A DNA stretch of 64,000 nucleotides from Allocoprobacillus halotolerans (GCF_024399475.1 NZ_CP101620.1:973608-1037607), one strand, 5' to 3'. Positions 8,612-17,789 are shown, counted from the first letter of the stretch. A program made the numbers and translations. Notes: generated by a model not told the origin, from the letters alone.

Positions 8612-9358
8612 TCATCCTCTCGTTGGATATATTTTCCTTGCGACACCTCTTGTATCAATACCACCAATACCACTTTGTTTATGCGATGTATGATTAATAA
8701 TATCTTCTACATCACAATAGTTCCTCACACTTTCATTGGCGACTAAACTGGCGATATAAACAGGATCTAAAGCATGTATATTAATACGTTTTGGACTTGA
8801 TGCAAAGTTTGCTCCACTCGCTAACAACATCTCATAGTAAGATTGACACGCTCCAGCAATAATAATCAAAGCATCTTTATCCCCCTGATATTGACGAGCT
8901 TTTTTCACTGCTGCCATATAATCTAACGAATGTTGATAATTTTGTCCAATGCTTTTATCCGCATTTTTCCTTAAAGCATCATGTCCTGTAATCACTAAAA
9001 TCTGTGGCTTATGTTTTTCTAATAATTCTTCTACACGATTAACCATTTCACTTTCTGGCATATAATAACAATCCGCTCGAATCTTTAATTCTTCATATTT
9101 TCTTTGACACATTTTTAAATATTTTTCATCACCATCAAGATGTAAAACTTTTCCTCTAATCACAGGATGTCTTTCCATAACAAAATCATCGTCATCACGA
9201 GGCTGCACTTCACTAAGTTCTAAATCATCTAACTCACTATCCGCAATTAGCCTCAATTCAACCCCTCTTAAATAATAAATATCATCTTTTATATCAAAAA
9301 TCTCAAACAAAATATCTCGATTATACTTTTTTCTAACAACATAATCTCCAATCTTCAT
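8612..9358 (-). CDS. yabG: sporulation-specific protease YabG
   Basis: About 248 residues, recognisable as YabG by overall sequence: N-terminal MKIGDYVVRKKYN, then VLHLDGDEKYLKMC, ILVITGHDAL, IIIAGACQSYYEMLLASGANFASSPKRINIHA in pieces, and a conserved C-terminus ending GGIDTRGVARKIYP. YabG cleaves spore coat and cortex-associated proteins (SpoIVA, coat proteins; pre-SleC in Clostridioides) during sporulation. It lies between ksgA and ispE exactly as in Bacillus, although veg and the small acid-soluble protein gene usually found next to it are missing. An upstream GTG at 9367 is an alternative start. This gene is the best sign that the host forms spores. Confidence 0.93.
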   Translation of the reverse strand: MKIGDYVVRKKYNRDILFEIFDIKDDIYYLRGVELRLIADSELDDLELSEVQPRDDDDFVMERHPVIRGKVLHLDGDEKYLKMCQRKYEELKIRADCYYMPESEMVNRVEELLEKHKPQILVITGHDALRKNADKSIGQNYQHSLDYMAAVKKARQYQGDKDALIIIAGACQSYYEMLLASGANFASSPKRINIHALDPVYIASLVANESVRNYCDVEDIINHTSHKQSGIGGIDTRGVARKIYPTRG

Positions 9359-9384
9359 AAACCTCACCCATATATATTATGTAT

Positions 9385-10199
9385 TTATAAATAATGTGTG
9401 AGTTGAATATAATCTTCTATCTTTAATTCTTCTGGTCTTTTTTCAAATCAATACCACATTCATTTAAAATCTTTTCCGTATCTTCTAAAAATAAAGTCTT
9501 TAAATTATTGTAGATTGTTTTTCTTTTTTGGGTAAAAGATTGTTTTAAAATCTTTGTAAGATTAGGATTGTATGTTTTTTGAATATGTATAGAAAGAATA
9601 GCACTATCAACTCTTGGTGCTGGTGAAAAGACATTTTTAGAAATCAGCATGTCTAAAGAACTTGTTCCGATACTTTCAATCATAAACGTTAAAGGGCTAT
9701 GATAGCTGACATCTGTTAATTTTAATGCCACTTCTTTTTGAACCATTACATGAATACTGTCAATCATTGCTTCACTTGTCAAAATATATTCTAAAATATC
9801 AGAAGTAATATAATATGGTAAATTTGCAACAATACAAACTCTTTGATACTCTTGTTTATATTTTTTCACAACCTCTTTTAAATCCACTGTTAAAAAGTCT
9901 TGAAAAATAACTTCTACATTATCACAATCAGCTAATGATTCAGCCAAAACGTCTTTTAATCTTGTATCAATTTCATAACAAACTACATGTCCTGCCTGAT
10001 AGGATAACTGTTCACTTAAAGATCCTATTCCTGGTCCAATTTCAATCACACATGTTTGCTTATCAATCTGTGTACAACCAACTATCTTTTGGACAACATT
10101 TAAATCAATGAGAAAGTTTTGTCCAAACTTCTTCGTTGCTTTCATATTATATTTTTCTAATAAATACATAGTATTTGATTTTTTTGCAATATCTTTCAT
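9385..10199 (-). CDS. ksgA: 16S rRNA dimethyladenosine transferase, frameshifted near the C-terminus
   Basis: RsmA/KsgA dimethylates A1518 and A1519 of 16S rRNA. FGQNFLIDLNVVQKIV and the SAM-binding EIGPGIGSLSEQL (GPGIG at about 55-59) are present, as is the catalytic NLPYY. The open frame stops early at 9423 after 258 residues. One A added to the A6 run at 9438-9443 restores the family C-terminus (KKRPEELKIEDYIQLTHYL) and a stop at 9385, for about 271 residues. The short form lacks only the last helix. It is in the usual order with yabG and ispE, while rnmV, normally just upstream, lies 4 kb away. Confidence 0.92.
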
Positions 10200-10362
10200 T
10201 CTCTCACCTGAACTTATTATAATCTAAATATTCATAAAAGGAAAGAAAGCATTGTCTATTAAAAGATAAAAACAATTATACAAGGAAAAAATGAAGACTA
10301 TAAAAGAAGTTTAATCTTTCTTTTTAAATTAAGGGTATAATATATAAAAGGAGCTGATACTT

Positions 10363-11767
10363 GTGGATATAAAAGAATTAATCGGTGAAACAACTGAGTA
10401 TGATAAGAAAAATTAGCAGTAAAAAAAGGAAAGTGAAAAGTTGGTTAAAAGCGTAAGTGTTTTTTCAAATACTGTTGGGGGAATATTAATTTTTGGAGTT
10501 TCAGATAATGATGAAATGATTGGACTGAATCAAGTCAAAGAAGATTCTGAATTTATCAGTCAAAAAATCAAAGAAAGAATTGATCCTATTCCACAAATTA
10601 ATATGTATATCAAACAAGTTGATGGAAAAAATATATTATTAGTAGAAGTTGCAAGTGGTGAAGAAACACCGTATTACTATTATGGTGATAGTGTTATGGA
10701 AGCATATGTTCGTTTAGGCAATGAAAGTATAGTTGCTGATGCAAGGGAGTTAAAAAGATTAGTATTAAGAGATAAATAGTTCTTTTGATTCATTAAGTAC
10801 AAGATATAAATTTGAAGATTATTCATTTTCCAAGCTAAGAGAACGTTATAAACAATGGACAGGCAAAAGTTTTGAAGATAAATTATTCAAATCATTTGGC
10901 ATAATTGATAGTAATGGAAATCTTACAAATGCAGGTGCTATACTAGCTGATGAAACACCTATCTATCAAAATAGATTATTCTGTACAAGATGGAATGGCT
11001 TAACAAAAGCAGATGGATTAATCGATGCTTTAGATAGCGATGAATATTCAGGAGGTTTGATTTCTTTATTACGTGATGGTGAATCATTTATGAGAAGAAA
11101 TACAAAAAGAATGTGGAAAAAAACACCTTTCTCTCGTATTGAAATGCCTGAATATGTTTTTCAAAGTGCTTCTGAGGCTCTTGTCAATGCATTAATTCAT
11201 CGTGACTATATGATATTAGGAAGTGACGTTCACATTGATATTTTTGATGATAGAATGGAAATATATTCTTCTGGAAGTATGGTTAATGGAAGTATGATTC
11301 AAAATTTAGATATTCGTTATATATCTTCTGAAAGAAGAAATCCAATTTTGACGGATATATTTAATAGATTAGGATTAACGGAAAGACAAGGCAGTGGATT
11401 AAGCAAAATTGTAGAGGGCTATAAATTAGAGGAAAACTATACTGATGATAAAACTCCAACTTTTTATTCTGATAGAACTCAATTCAGAGTTATACTACCT
11501 AACTTAAACTATGGAATTGATACCAATGAACCTCATTTTGAACCTAATGAGCTTAATTTAAATTTATATTTAAGTAAGAAAGAAATTCAAGTTTTCAATA
11601 TGATAAAGAAAAATTCTAATATTACACAAAAACAATTATCATCCAAAACAGGATTATCAATATCTTCCATTAAAAGAATATTGAAAATTTTAAACGAAAA
11701 CAAATATATTGAAAGAATAGATGGAACAAGAGGTTATTGGAAAATATTAAAAGAAATTGATGACTGA
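10363..11767 (+). pseudogene. AlbA_2-domain ATP-binding transcriptional regulator-like gene, several frameshifts
   Basis: A GTG at 10363 behind AAAGGAG and a TATAAT box starts MDIKELIGETTEYDKK, the standard beginning of this family (schlafen-type AlbA_2 domain, GHKL-like ATPase domain, winged helix). The frame breaks around 10410-10450 and again at 10776, where GATAAATAG should be GATAAAATAG. The middle part (10441-10779) holds the AlbA_2 core SNTVGGILIFGVSD. The rest (open from 10778) holds SASEALVNALIHRDY, then GLTERQGSGLSKIVEGY, then a C-terminal HTH (TQKQLSSKTGLSISSIKRIL). At least three one-base deficits are needed to restore it, so true decay is possible. The function of the family is poorly known. 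Confidence 0.75.
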
Positions 11768-11838
11768 TGTATTTTAAATAGTTTTATACAAAATATCAAA
11801 AAACATGAATTTTATTCCATCATTAACAATAACTAAGG

Positions 11839-11875
11839 AAAGCATTTAGACTTTATGAAAAGTTTAAATGCTTTT
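11839..11875 (+). terminator. terminator after the AlbA_2-family gene
   Basis: AAAGCATTTAGACTT / AAGTTTAAATGCTTTTT hairpin with a T-run on the plus strand. Confidence 0.8.
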
Positions 11876-11901
11876 TAATATTCATACAAAACTTACATTT
11901 T

Positions 11902-11929
11902 AAAAAGCAACCAGGTAAGTGGTTGCTAA
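11902..11929 (-). terminator. terminator of the LytTR operon
   Basis: On the minus strand AGCAACCA-loop-TGGTTGCT is followed by five T, overlapping the end of the LytTR gene. Confidence 0.8.
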
Positions 11930-12567
11930 AGTATTTCAATATTATTTTTATAAGCTCTACCAATCTGTAATATTTCAGCATTTTTGAGTACAATTTGATG
12001 AGCAGAAACTTTTTGAATCCATTGTTTATTCACAATAAATGATTTATGAATTTGCACAAAAGCTGGAGAGTGAATATGTTTTAGAAAATCTCTTAAATTC
12101 TTTCTTTCGATCAATCTGCCACTAACTGAATGAATAATAATAGAATGGCGTAATGATTCAACATAATAAATATGCGATAAACGAATTTGAGAACTGATGC
12201 CATTTCTTTGATACTCATAGTATTGGAATTTATCTTGAATATCTTGAAGAATATTCGCTTTATACTTTTTCAGTTCATCTAAGAATGTTTGTTTAGAAAA
12301 GTATAAATCCACTTTTAAACGAATACACTCACTGGCAAGTTCATAATCTTCAGGTCCAATCACATAGTATAAACAATGGGATGAATGAGGAAGAGTTGAA
12401 ATAAATTGTAAATCTTTTTGATTTTGTATTTCAATAATATAAATATCTTGATGGCTTTGTTGTTGATAAGGAACAATTTGGTATTCAAGATGTTCTTCAA
12501 TAAAGAAAGTTTCAAAAGCTTGTTTTACAAATGACATATCAGGCGATGCAATAGCGATTCTAATCAT
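11926..12567 (-). CDS. LytTR-family regulator with degenerate receiver domain
   Basis: 213 residues. The C-terminal half (from about 110) is a LytTR DNA-binding domain (IYYVESLRHSIIIHS, FVQIHKSFIVNKQWI). The N-terminal half has the outline of a response-regulator receiver, with D10 at the acidic pocket and K92 at the end of beta-5. The phosphoacceptor position in DIYIIEIQ is Glu46 instead of Asp, which could mimic the phosphorylated state. No histidine kinase gene is adjacent. It overlaps by 4 bp a membrane-protein gene, an arrangement like LytTR regulatory systems in which the membrane partner restrains the regulator. Target genes are unknown. Confidence 0.82.
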   Translation of the reverse strand: MIRIAIASPDMSFVKQAFETFFIEEHLEYQIVPYQQQSHQDIYIIEIQNQKDLQFISTLPHSSHCLYYVIGPEDYELASECIRLKVDLYFSKQTFLDELKKYKANILQDIQDKFQYYEYQRNGISSQIRLSHIYYVESLRHSIIIHSVSGRLIERKNLRDFLKHIHSPAFVQIHKSFIVNKQWIQKVSAHQIVLKNAEILQIGRAYKNNIEIL

Positions 12568-13151
12568 TTTGATTGCTCCTTTTCTAATCTTTCTAAATAA
12601 TAAGGAAGTGGTTCTTTGGTATGCAAAGCATCTAAAATATGATAACCATCTTTAAAATGAATACCTTGTTCCTTTAAATAATCAACCGCCTGATTAAAAT
12701 CTTTTCTACCACTCAAAGTTAAAGAAATAAAACTATATATTGAACCATCATACATATGAACGTTAAACCAGACATCATAACCATAAGCACCATAGGGAGG
12801 ACGTGGTACTTTAGCATATGTTACTACGATATAATCAATTTGATCAATATTAATTGTCATTTGATATTCTAAACGATGTGTAACAAAAAGATGTCTAAAG
12901 AATGCTGCTTGCTTTTGAATTAATGTTTCATGATGCGTATACTGTATGGTTTGATTATCTACTTTCCACATTAATTCACAATAGGCTTCACCCGGAAGAA
13001 CAATAAAGATACTGACAAGAATAATAACGATACAAACAAAATCCATACCTTGCCAAGGTGAAAATACATACAAAACAATGGCTAACGCAATACTAAGAAT
13101 TATATTTAGAAAAGCCAATTTCATTTTTGGTTTACCTACGATATATTTCAT
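12564..13151 (-). CDS. membrane protein paired with the LytTR regulator
   Basis: 195 residues. Two transmembrane helices lie near the N-terminus (about 12-31 and 36-54). A soluble domain of about 140 residues, rich in beta structure and aromatic residues, follows and is probably cytoplasmic. No enzymatic motif is visible. The ATG at 13151 has an AGGAGCG-type site, and the stop overlaps the start of the LytTR gene by ATGA, so the two are translationally coupled. By analogy with other LytTR pairs it may be an inhibitor or sensor; this is inference. Confidence 0.65.
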   Translation of the reverse strand: MKYIVGKPKMKLAFLNIILSIALAIVLYVFSPWQGMDFVCIVIILVSIFIVLPGEAYCELMWKVDNQTIQYTHHETLIQKQAAFFRHLFVTHRLEYQMTINIDQIDYIVVTYAKVPRPPYGAYGYDVWFNVHMYDGSIYSFISLTLSGRKDFNQAVDYLKEQGIHFKDGYHILDALHTKEPLPYYLERLEKEQSK

Positions 13152-13291
13152 ATATCATCGCTCCTTTCACTTATTATTCTATGCCTTTTCAAATATATGT
13201 AAATATCTATGACACCAACGACATCTTATAGACTTATTCTACTTTATTTTCAACTTAAAATCATTTATAATTTGATTTGAGGTAAAGAATT

Positions 13292-13801
13292 ATGGATAGA
13301 AAAGAAAAGATTATTGAAGAAATTCAAAAAAGTACAAAACCCATATCAGCATCAACACTTGCTAAAAAACTTGGTGTTTCAAGACAAATTATAGTTGGTG
13401 ATGTGGCTTTAATTCGTGCAAGTGGAACTCATATTATTGCAACTCCAAGAGGTTATCTGTTGGATAGTCAACAAACTCAAAATACCTATACAATTGCAGT
13501 CAAACATACACAAAATCAATTAGCTGATGAACTTTATACAATTGTTGATTTAGGTGGTTCTATCATTGATGTCATTGTTGATCATGCCATTTATGGTCAA
13601 CTTACTGGTAAACTTCATTTATCGTCACGTTATGATGTTGATCAATTCTTGAAAAAGATTCAAAGTGATGAAGCAAAACCTTTAAGTCAATTAACAGATG
13701 GATTGCATTTACATACCATTCAATGCCAAAATCAAGAAGCTTATCAGCGTATAATAAAAGCATTAGATGATAAGGGATATTTATTTTATAAGGACAATTA
13801 G
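13292..13801 (+). CDS. niaR: NiaR, nicotinate-responsive transcriptional repressor
   Basis: 169 residues: an N-terminal HTH_11 domain (ISASTLAKKLGVSRQIIVGD) and a C-terminal 3H domain with its three His-containing segments (AVKHTQ, IVDHAIYGQ, GLHLHTI) that bind metal and nicotinic acid. NiaR represses NAD-biosynthesis and niacin-uptake genes when niacin is plentiful. It lies just upstream of a niacin transporter gene with a NiaR-type palindrome in its promoter, which supports the assignment. Its own promoter has TATAAT at 13268-13273, and the start is an ATG behind GAGG. Confidence 0.92.
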   Translation: MDRKEKIIEEIQKSTKPISASTLAKKLGVSRQIIVGDVALIRASGTHIIATPRGYLLDSQQTQNTYTIAVKHTQNQLADELYTIVDLGGSIIDVIVDHAIYGQLTGKLHLSSRYDVDQFLKKIQSDEAKPLSQLTDGLHLHTIQCQNQEAYQRIIKALDDKGYLFYKDN

Positions 13802-13813
13802 TCCTTTTTTTTG

Positions 13814-13867
13814 TTGACACATTTTATTTTTTGAATATAATAGGTCATAACATGTGTCTTGACACAT
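13814..13867 (+). promoter_or_regulatory. niaX promoter with NiaR-type operator
   Basis: A consensus sigma-A promoter, TTGACA (13814-13819) and TATAAT (13836-13841), spaced 16. The perfect inverted repeat ATGTGTC-TT-GACACAT follows at 13852-13867, over the expected start site. The same half-site GACACAT recurs at the -35. A repressor bound there would block transcription; NiaR is the adjacent candidate. Confidence 0.75.
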
Positions 13868-13889
13868 TGATTGACAAGGAGAGAAAACA

Positions 13890-14465
13890 ATGAAATCACA
13901 AAAACATATGAAAGTCTTAGTTATGGCATCTTTATTAATTGCTGTAGGAACTGTTGTTCCTATGATTATGCCAAAAGTTATGATAGGTCCAATGTCTTTT
14001 ACATTGGCTTCGCATGTTGCGGTTATGGTTGCTATCTTTATTAGTCCAGCTGTCGCACTAGCTGTGGCATTAGGTACAACACTGGGATTCTTTATGGCAG
14101 GTTTTCCATTTGTTGTTGTTATGCGTGCTTTAACACACGTGATATGGGCATATCTAGGAGCAAAATACGCTCAAAAGAATCCACAAATCTTTGAGAAACC
14201 ATTAAAAACATTACAGTTCAATATTGTTATTGCATTGATTCATGCAATCGGTGAAATAATTATTGTGATTCCTTTCTATTATGGTAATGGTATGGATATG
14301 CAAAGTTTTGCATATATGATTTTTGGTTTAGTTGGCTTAGGAACTGTTATCCATAGCTCAATTGATTTTTGTATTACACTTCCAGTATGGAAAGCTTTAA
14401 GTCAAAGTCGTAGTATTAATGATATTTCTCAAGTGAAGACAATCAATTTGATTAAAAATGCGTAG
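13890..14465 (+). CDS. niaX: niacin ECF transporter substrate-binding subunit (NiaX-like)
   Basis: 191 residues with five to six hydrophobic segments and the small, very hydrophobic layout of ECF S components. These capture a vitamin and rely on a shared EcfAAT energising module encoded elsewhere. The gene follows niaR by 88 bp and has its own promoter carrying a probable NiaR operator, which points to nicotinate or nicotinamide as substrate. The start ATG has AAGGAG eight bases upstream. Confidence 0.85.
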   Translation: MKSQKHMKVLVMASLLIAVGTVVPMIMPKVMIGPMSFTLASHVAVMVAIFISPAVALAVALGTTLGFFMAGFPFVVVMRALTHVIWAYLGAKYAQKNPQIFEKPLKTLQFNIVIALIHAIGEIIIVIPFYYGNGMDMQSFAYMIFGLVGLGTVIHSSIDFCITLPVWKALSQSRSINDISQVKTINLIKNA

Positions 14466-14505
14466 AAAAAAACATATAATCAGTGATGGTTATATGTTTT
14501 TAATT
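14466..14505. terminator. terminator between convergent niaX and rnmV
   Basis: AAAACATATAA ... TTATATGTTTT hairpin with A-run and T-run on its two sides; it includes the last codons of rnmV. Confidence 0.75.
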
Positions 14506-15040
14506 TCTCTATAATATCTGCTTTTGTAATAGCTGCCATATTTAATCTTTTAAATAATGTTTTAGCATTACCATAGCCTAAATGAAACAACTCATAAATA
14601 GCTAACCTTTTTTGTTTATCCCCAATAATATCCAATGATATAAATTCTTCCCATGTGATGGATTGTCTTTCCTTAGAAAAACTTACAACATTTTCTAGAG
14701 CTTGAACAATGGCTTCTTCTCTTGCTTCAGCAATGCCTAATTTCTTTTTACCAATGGCATCCTTTTTATCCACAAAAGCTTGTTTCACATCAGGAATACG
14801 TTTCATTATCATATTTCTAATTTTCATACCTGGATAATCAGGATCTGTTAATATAATAATTCCTCTTGTTTTATGAACTTCTTCTATCAAATCCAAGGTT
14901 TCTTTGGTTAGTGCTAACCCATGTGTTTCAATCGTATCTGCATCAAATAATTTCTGTATCATTGCTGTATCCGTTTTTCCTTCAACAACAATGACTTCTT
15001 TAATCTTTTTTTCATTCTTTTCACCACAAATATTATACAT
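14480..15040 (-). CDS. rnmV: ribonuclease M5 (5S rRNA maturation)
   Basis: 186 residues. A Toprim domain carries the Glu motif VIVVEGKTD (E20) and the DPD motif ILTDPDYPG (D66, D68), followed by the M5-specific C-terminal domain. The enzyme makes the double cleavage that matures 5S rRNA. The family usually begins M-K-K-I-K-E-V. Here an out-of-frame ATG at 15014 is followed by seven A, and one more A would give exactly that start behind GTGGTGAAAAG, so the real N-terminus may be shorter. In Bacillus the gene lies between yabE and ksgA; here it is separated from both. Confidence 0.93.
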   Translation of the reverse strand: MYNICGEKNEKKIKEVIVVEGKTDTAMIQKLFDADTIETHGLALTKETLDLIEEVHKTRGIIILTDPDYPGMKIRNMIMKRIPDVKQAFVDKKDAIGKKKLGIAEAREEAIVQALENVVSFSKERQSITWEEFISLDIIGDKQKRLAIYELFHLGYGNAKTLFKRLNMAAITKADIIEKLKTYNHH

Positions 15041-15052
15041 GATTTTATCAAA

Positions 15053-15085
15053 TTAAAAAACCCATATCTTCTGATATGAGTTTTC
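15053..15085 (-). terminator. terminator of the DUF1703 remnant
   Basis: On the minus strand AAAACTCATATC-AGAA-GATATGGGTTTTTT forms a compact stem with a T-run. Confidence 0.75.
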
Positions 15086-15100
15086 ACATATAATATTTAT

Positions 15101-15886
15101 TCACTTTTCCTGCCACTCTATCGCTGCATCCTTACCATGATGTGCAAGTCCGATATAAATAACTTTTCCACCTATTCCAATATCATATTGTCTATCTCTA
15201 ATTTGTTCAACTGCCTGTTTTGCAGATGTCTGCAATCTTTCCTGGTTCATTTCGTTATCTGTTCCAATATACTTAAGCTCAAATACAAAAGATGTCTTAT
15301 TTTCATCTTTTGACTGTAAAATGATATCACATCTGCCTTTGCCTACTTCTCGGTTGCTGATGATTTTATAACCATTCTTCAGCCATGCACACATGCTTAG
15401 AAATAAAACATGATAGCTATTTTCATCCTTTAAGTTATGATAAGATGGCAATGTCATTAGTAGTTTTTGATATCTAATTTCAAATGTCTTTTGTTCTTGA
15501 TTAATCAACGCATCCAACAAATCATCTAGTTCCGTATCGGATACTTTGAGATAGTAAGATGTCAAATCCTGAAACTCTTTTTGTACTTCTTGGTTTGGTA
15601 TACGAATAATATATTTATTCTGATCAAAAGAAATCGTTCTATCTATTGTAAGATACCCTGCATTAATCAGCAAACCCCATAGACTAGCTGTCGTATTGAC
15701 TTCAAAGAAACTCGTTTCCATGCGAACTCGTGTTTCTAGCTCTCCAGTTTGAATAAGTTTCTCATATCCATCATTAAATATATCATCTGCTTTTTGCATG
15801 GCTTGTTTAATCATTGAATTACTGCTTGTATTAACCCAATATGATTTGAGTTTTCTAGAAGCTGCATAACCTAATATTGACCATGG
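15101..15886 (-). pseudogene. AAA-ATPase-like / PD-(D/E)XK nuclease protein (DUF1703), 5' truncated
   Basis: Only the C-terminal half of a protein normally around 550 residues. Reading in frame from about 15886 gives the family segment PWSILGYAASRKLKSYWVNT. It continues through an ATG at 15814 to the C-terminal nuclease-like core GRCDIILQS ... FVFELKYI (Asp, Glu-x-Lys). The N-terminal ATPase domain (Walker motifs) is missing. It stops at sequence belonging to an IS200-type end (the CCGGGTCAAGACCCGG hairpin at about 15899-15914), so an IS event or deletion removed the front. These proteins are common in Bacteroides and gut Firmicutes; function unknown. Confidence 0.8.
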
Positions 15887-15889
15887 AAT

Positions 15890-16240
15890 GAAGCTCTCCG
15901 GGTCAAGACCCGGCTATCTTCACGCTTCGCTTATGCGTTGCTGTCATATACTCAAATACAACTGCTTATATTCCGTATCTTGTTTGCCATGTTCTTTCAC
16001 ATATTCTCTGATTACTTTTTCGTTTTGATTTTTACCGACGGATGCAATAAAATATCCGTCGCTCCAGAATTGTCCTCCCCATAGTTGTTTTTTGACCTGC
16101 GGACACCCAGCAAATATTTGCCTTGCAGTTATACTTTTTATGATTTTTACCAATTTTGAAGGAGCATACTCAGGTGTACTTTGAACAAGAAAATGCCCAT
16201 TGAGTTCTTCCGTATCCTTCACTCGGATACTTCAGAACTT
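15890..16240 (-). mobile_element. IS200/IS605-type remnant
   Basis: Contains a 3'-end hairpin (CCGGGTC-AA-GACCCGG) and the C-terminal half of a Y1 transposase. No second end or intact transposase is present. Confidence 0.55.
15944..16222 (-). pseudogene. tnpA: IS200/IS605 TnpA transposase, C-terminal fragment
   Basis: 92 codons. The sequence GHFLVQSTPEYAPSKLVKIIKS, split here as GHFLVQSTPEYAP and SKLVKIIKSITAR, followed by KKQLWGGQFWSDGYFIASVGK, is the second half of a Y1 HUH transposase. The segment FWSDGYFIASVG carries the tyrosine helix region. The N-terminal part with the first His of the H-x-H motif is missing, and I see no trace of it upstream, so the enzyme cannot work alone. Confidence 0.75.
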
Positions 16241-16563
16241 ATTATACTTTGTATAATTTATCACACACTACTAAATATTATTATTTAAAATACATTATAT
16301 ATTTACAGCTATTTTTTTCACTTCTCCTCCTTTTAATTTCTCTAGATATGCAACAAAGCACCATTATATTCCTAAAAGAACATAATGGTGCTTTTGATTG
16401 CATTATTTTTTGTATACGCTTATAAGTTAATCTAAATAAGGTTTTTGTCATTAGAATTAATATTTTATATCATCTAACACTTCATAACAAATAAATTCTT
16501 TTTCTTGTTTTGCAATAGAATTTTTATTATCATTTTTATATTTTTTGAGTATAATATGTAAAC
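16223..16563. other. intergenic region with one hairpin
   Basis: About 340 bases of AT-rich sequence. It holds a strong hairpin at 16355-16395 (AAAGCACCATTAT ... ATAATGGTGCTTTT), probably a terminator left from a lost gene, and the promoter region of the HAD gene (TATAAT-like ATATAATAT just before 16560). No coding sequence is seen. Confidence 0.5.
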
Positions 16564-16578
16564 AAGGAGTTGAATGGA

Positions 16579-17259
16579 ATGAAAAAATATAAATGTTTGT
16601 TGTTTGATGTTGATGGAACTTTATTAGATTTTGATAAAACTGAAGAATATGCTTTGTATCATACTTTTGAAGATTATGGCATTGTACTATCTGATGAAAT
16701 GAAGCAAAGATATGAAGAAATTAATAAACAGTTATGGAAAGATTTTGAAAATGGCTTGATTGATAAAAAAACAATTGTTTATACACGTTTTGTCCAATTA
16801 TTTAAAGAATTTGATATAAATGAAGATGGTATTGCTTTTGAAGATGATTATCAAGAAACATTAGGCAAAGGTTACTTTGTTTTACCTCACGCTAGAGAAA
16901 TGCTTGAAAAACTTTCTTTAAAATATCCTTTATATGTTGTGACAAATGGTGTTTCTAAGACACAATATAGTCGTTTAAAAGGAACACATATTGATCAATA
17001 TTTTCAAGATATTTTTGTATCAGAAGATATTGGTTATCAAAAACCTAGAAAAGAGTATTTTGATTATTGTTTTGAAAAGATAGAAAATATTGATAAGGAG
17101 CATACATTAATTATAGGTGATTCTTTATCAAGTGATATGCAAGGTGGAATCAATGTTGGCATTGATACTTGCTGGTTTAATCCACATCATTTAAAAAAAC
17201 CTCAAGATATGGATATAACATATGAGATACATGATTTAAGAGAATTATTGAAATTATAA
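16579..17259 (+). CDS. HAD-family phosphatase, YjjG/YfnB type
   Basis: About 226 residues. HAD motif I is LLFDVDGTLLDFDKTE, motif II VVTNGVS, the conserved lysine is in YQKPRKEYF, and motif III/IV is LIIGDSLSSDMQGG. The alpha-helical cap between motifs I and II fits the YjjG/YfnB group, whose members dephosphorylate nucleotides such as dUMP and 5-modified pyrimidines. The frame opens at a TTG (16570), but the AAGGAG site lies nine bases before the ATG at 16579. A monocistronic gene; substrate inferred from family. Confidence 0.88.
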   Translation: MKKYKCLLFDVDGTLLDFDKTEEYALYHTFEDYGIVLSDEMKQRYEEINKQLWKDFENGLIDKKTIVYTRFVQLFKEFDINEDGIAFEDDYQETLGKGYFVLPHAREMLEKLSLKYPLYVVTNGVSKTQYSRLKGTHIDQYFQDIFVSEDIGYQKPRKEYFDYCFEKIENIDKEHTLIIGDSLSSDMQGGINVGIDTCWFNPHHLKKPQDMDITYEIHDLRELLKL

Positions 17260-17308
17260 AAAGGATATTTTTATAGAGTTGAATTTTAATATGAGTCGTT
17301 GAATCCAA

Positions 17309-17786
17309 TAGGGTAGAGGAATAAATTCAATGATTTATTGCCCCTCCCTTTGAACCGTACGTACGGGTCTCGTATACGGCTCTACATTTATATCGCTATC
17401 ACAAACTCTTAAGATAGTAATTAAGGAGATGGACTAAACCTGGTCTGTCCCCTTTCTTTATGCCTAGAACCGTTGGTGATAATATGAAGTTGACTACTTG
17501 TAATCCACTTCTCCTATACTCAGGGTAAGACATACATCTTTTTTCTATCTTCACAAGTTCTTGATTTACTGTCTTGGTTTTACGTTTACCTTTTGGATTT
17601 CGGTTTGTGTAGCAACTTTATCCACCATTTAGCCTCATCAAGTTTCTGTTCGTAACCTCGAAGATTTCACTACACCACTTCCTTCACCCCTAACTTCACT
17701 GTTAACAGCTTGTGGTTCACTACACTTGGCGGTAAATACCCGTGGTTGGACTTTCACCAACTAGATGTATGCCATGCCTGGCACAC
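17309..17786 (-). mobile_element. ORF-less group II intron, class C-like
   Basis: Read on the minus strand, the element starts GTGTGCC (the GUGYG 5' consensus) at 17786. It contains typical domain I stretches (for example TGGTGAAAGTCCAACCACGG). Near its end it has a domain V hairpin: GAGCCGTATACGAGA paired with GTACGTACGGTTC. A domain VI stem and an end near CTACCCTAT (about 17309) follow. The length of about 478 bases leaves no room for the reverse transcriptase/maturase, and none is encoded. It lies three bases behind the T-run of the aldolase terminator, the target preference of group IIC introns. Exact 3' end is uncertain by a few bases. Confidence 0.8.
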
Positions 17787-17789
17787 TAC

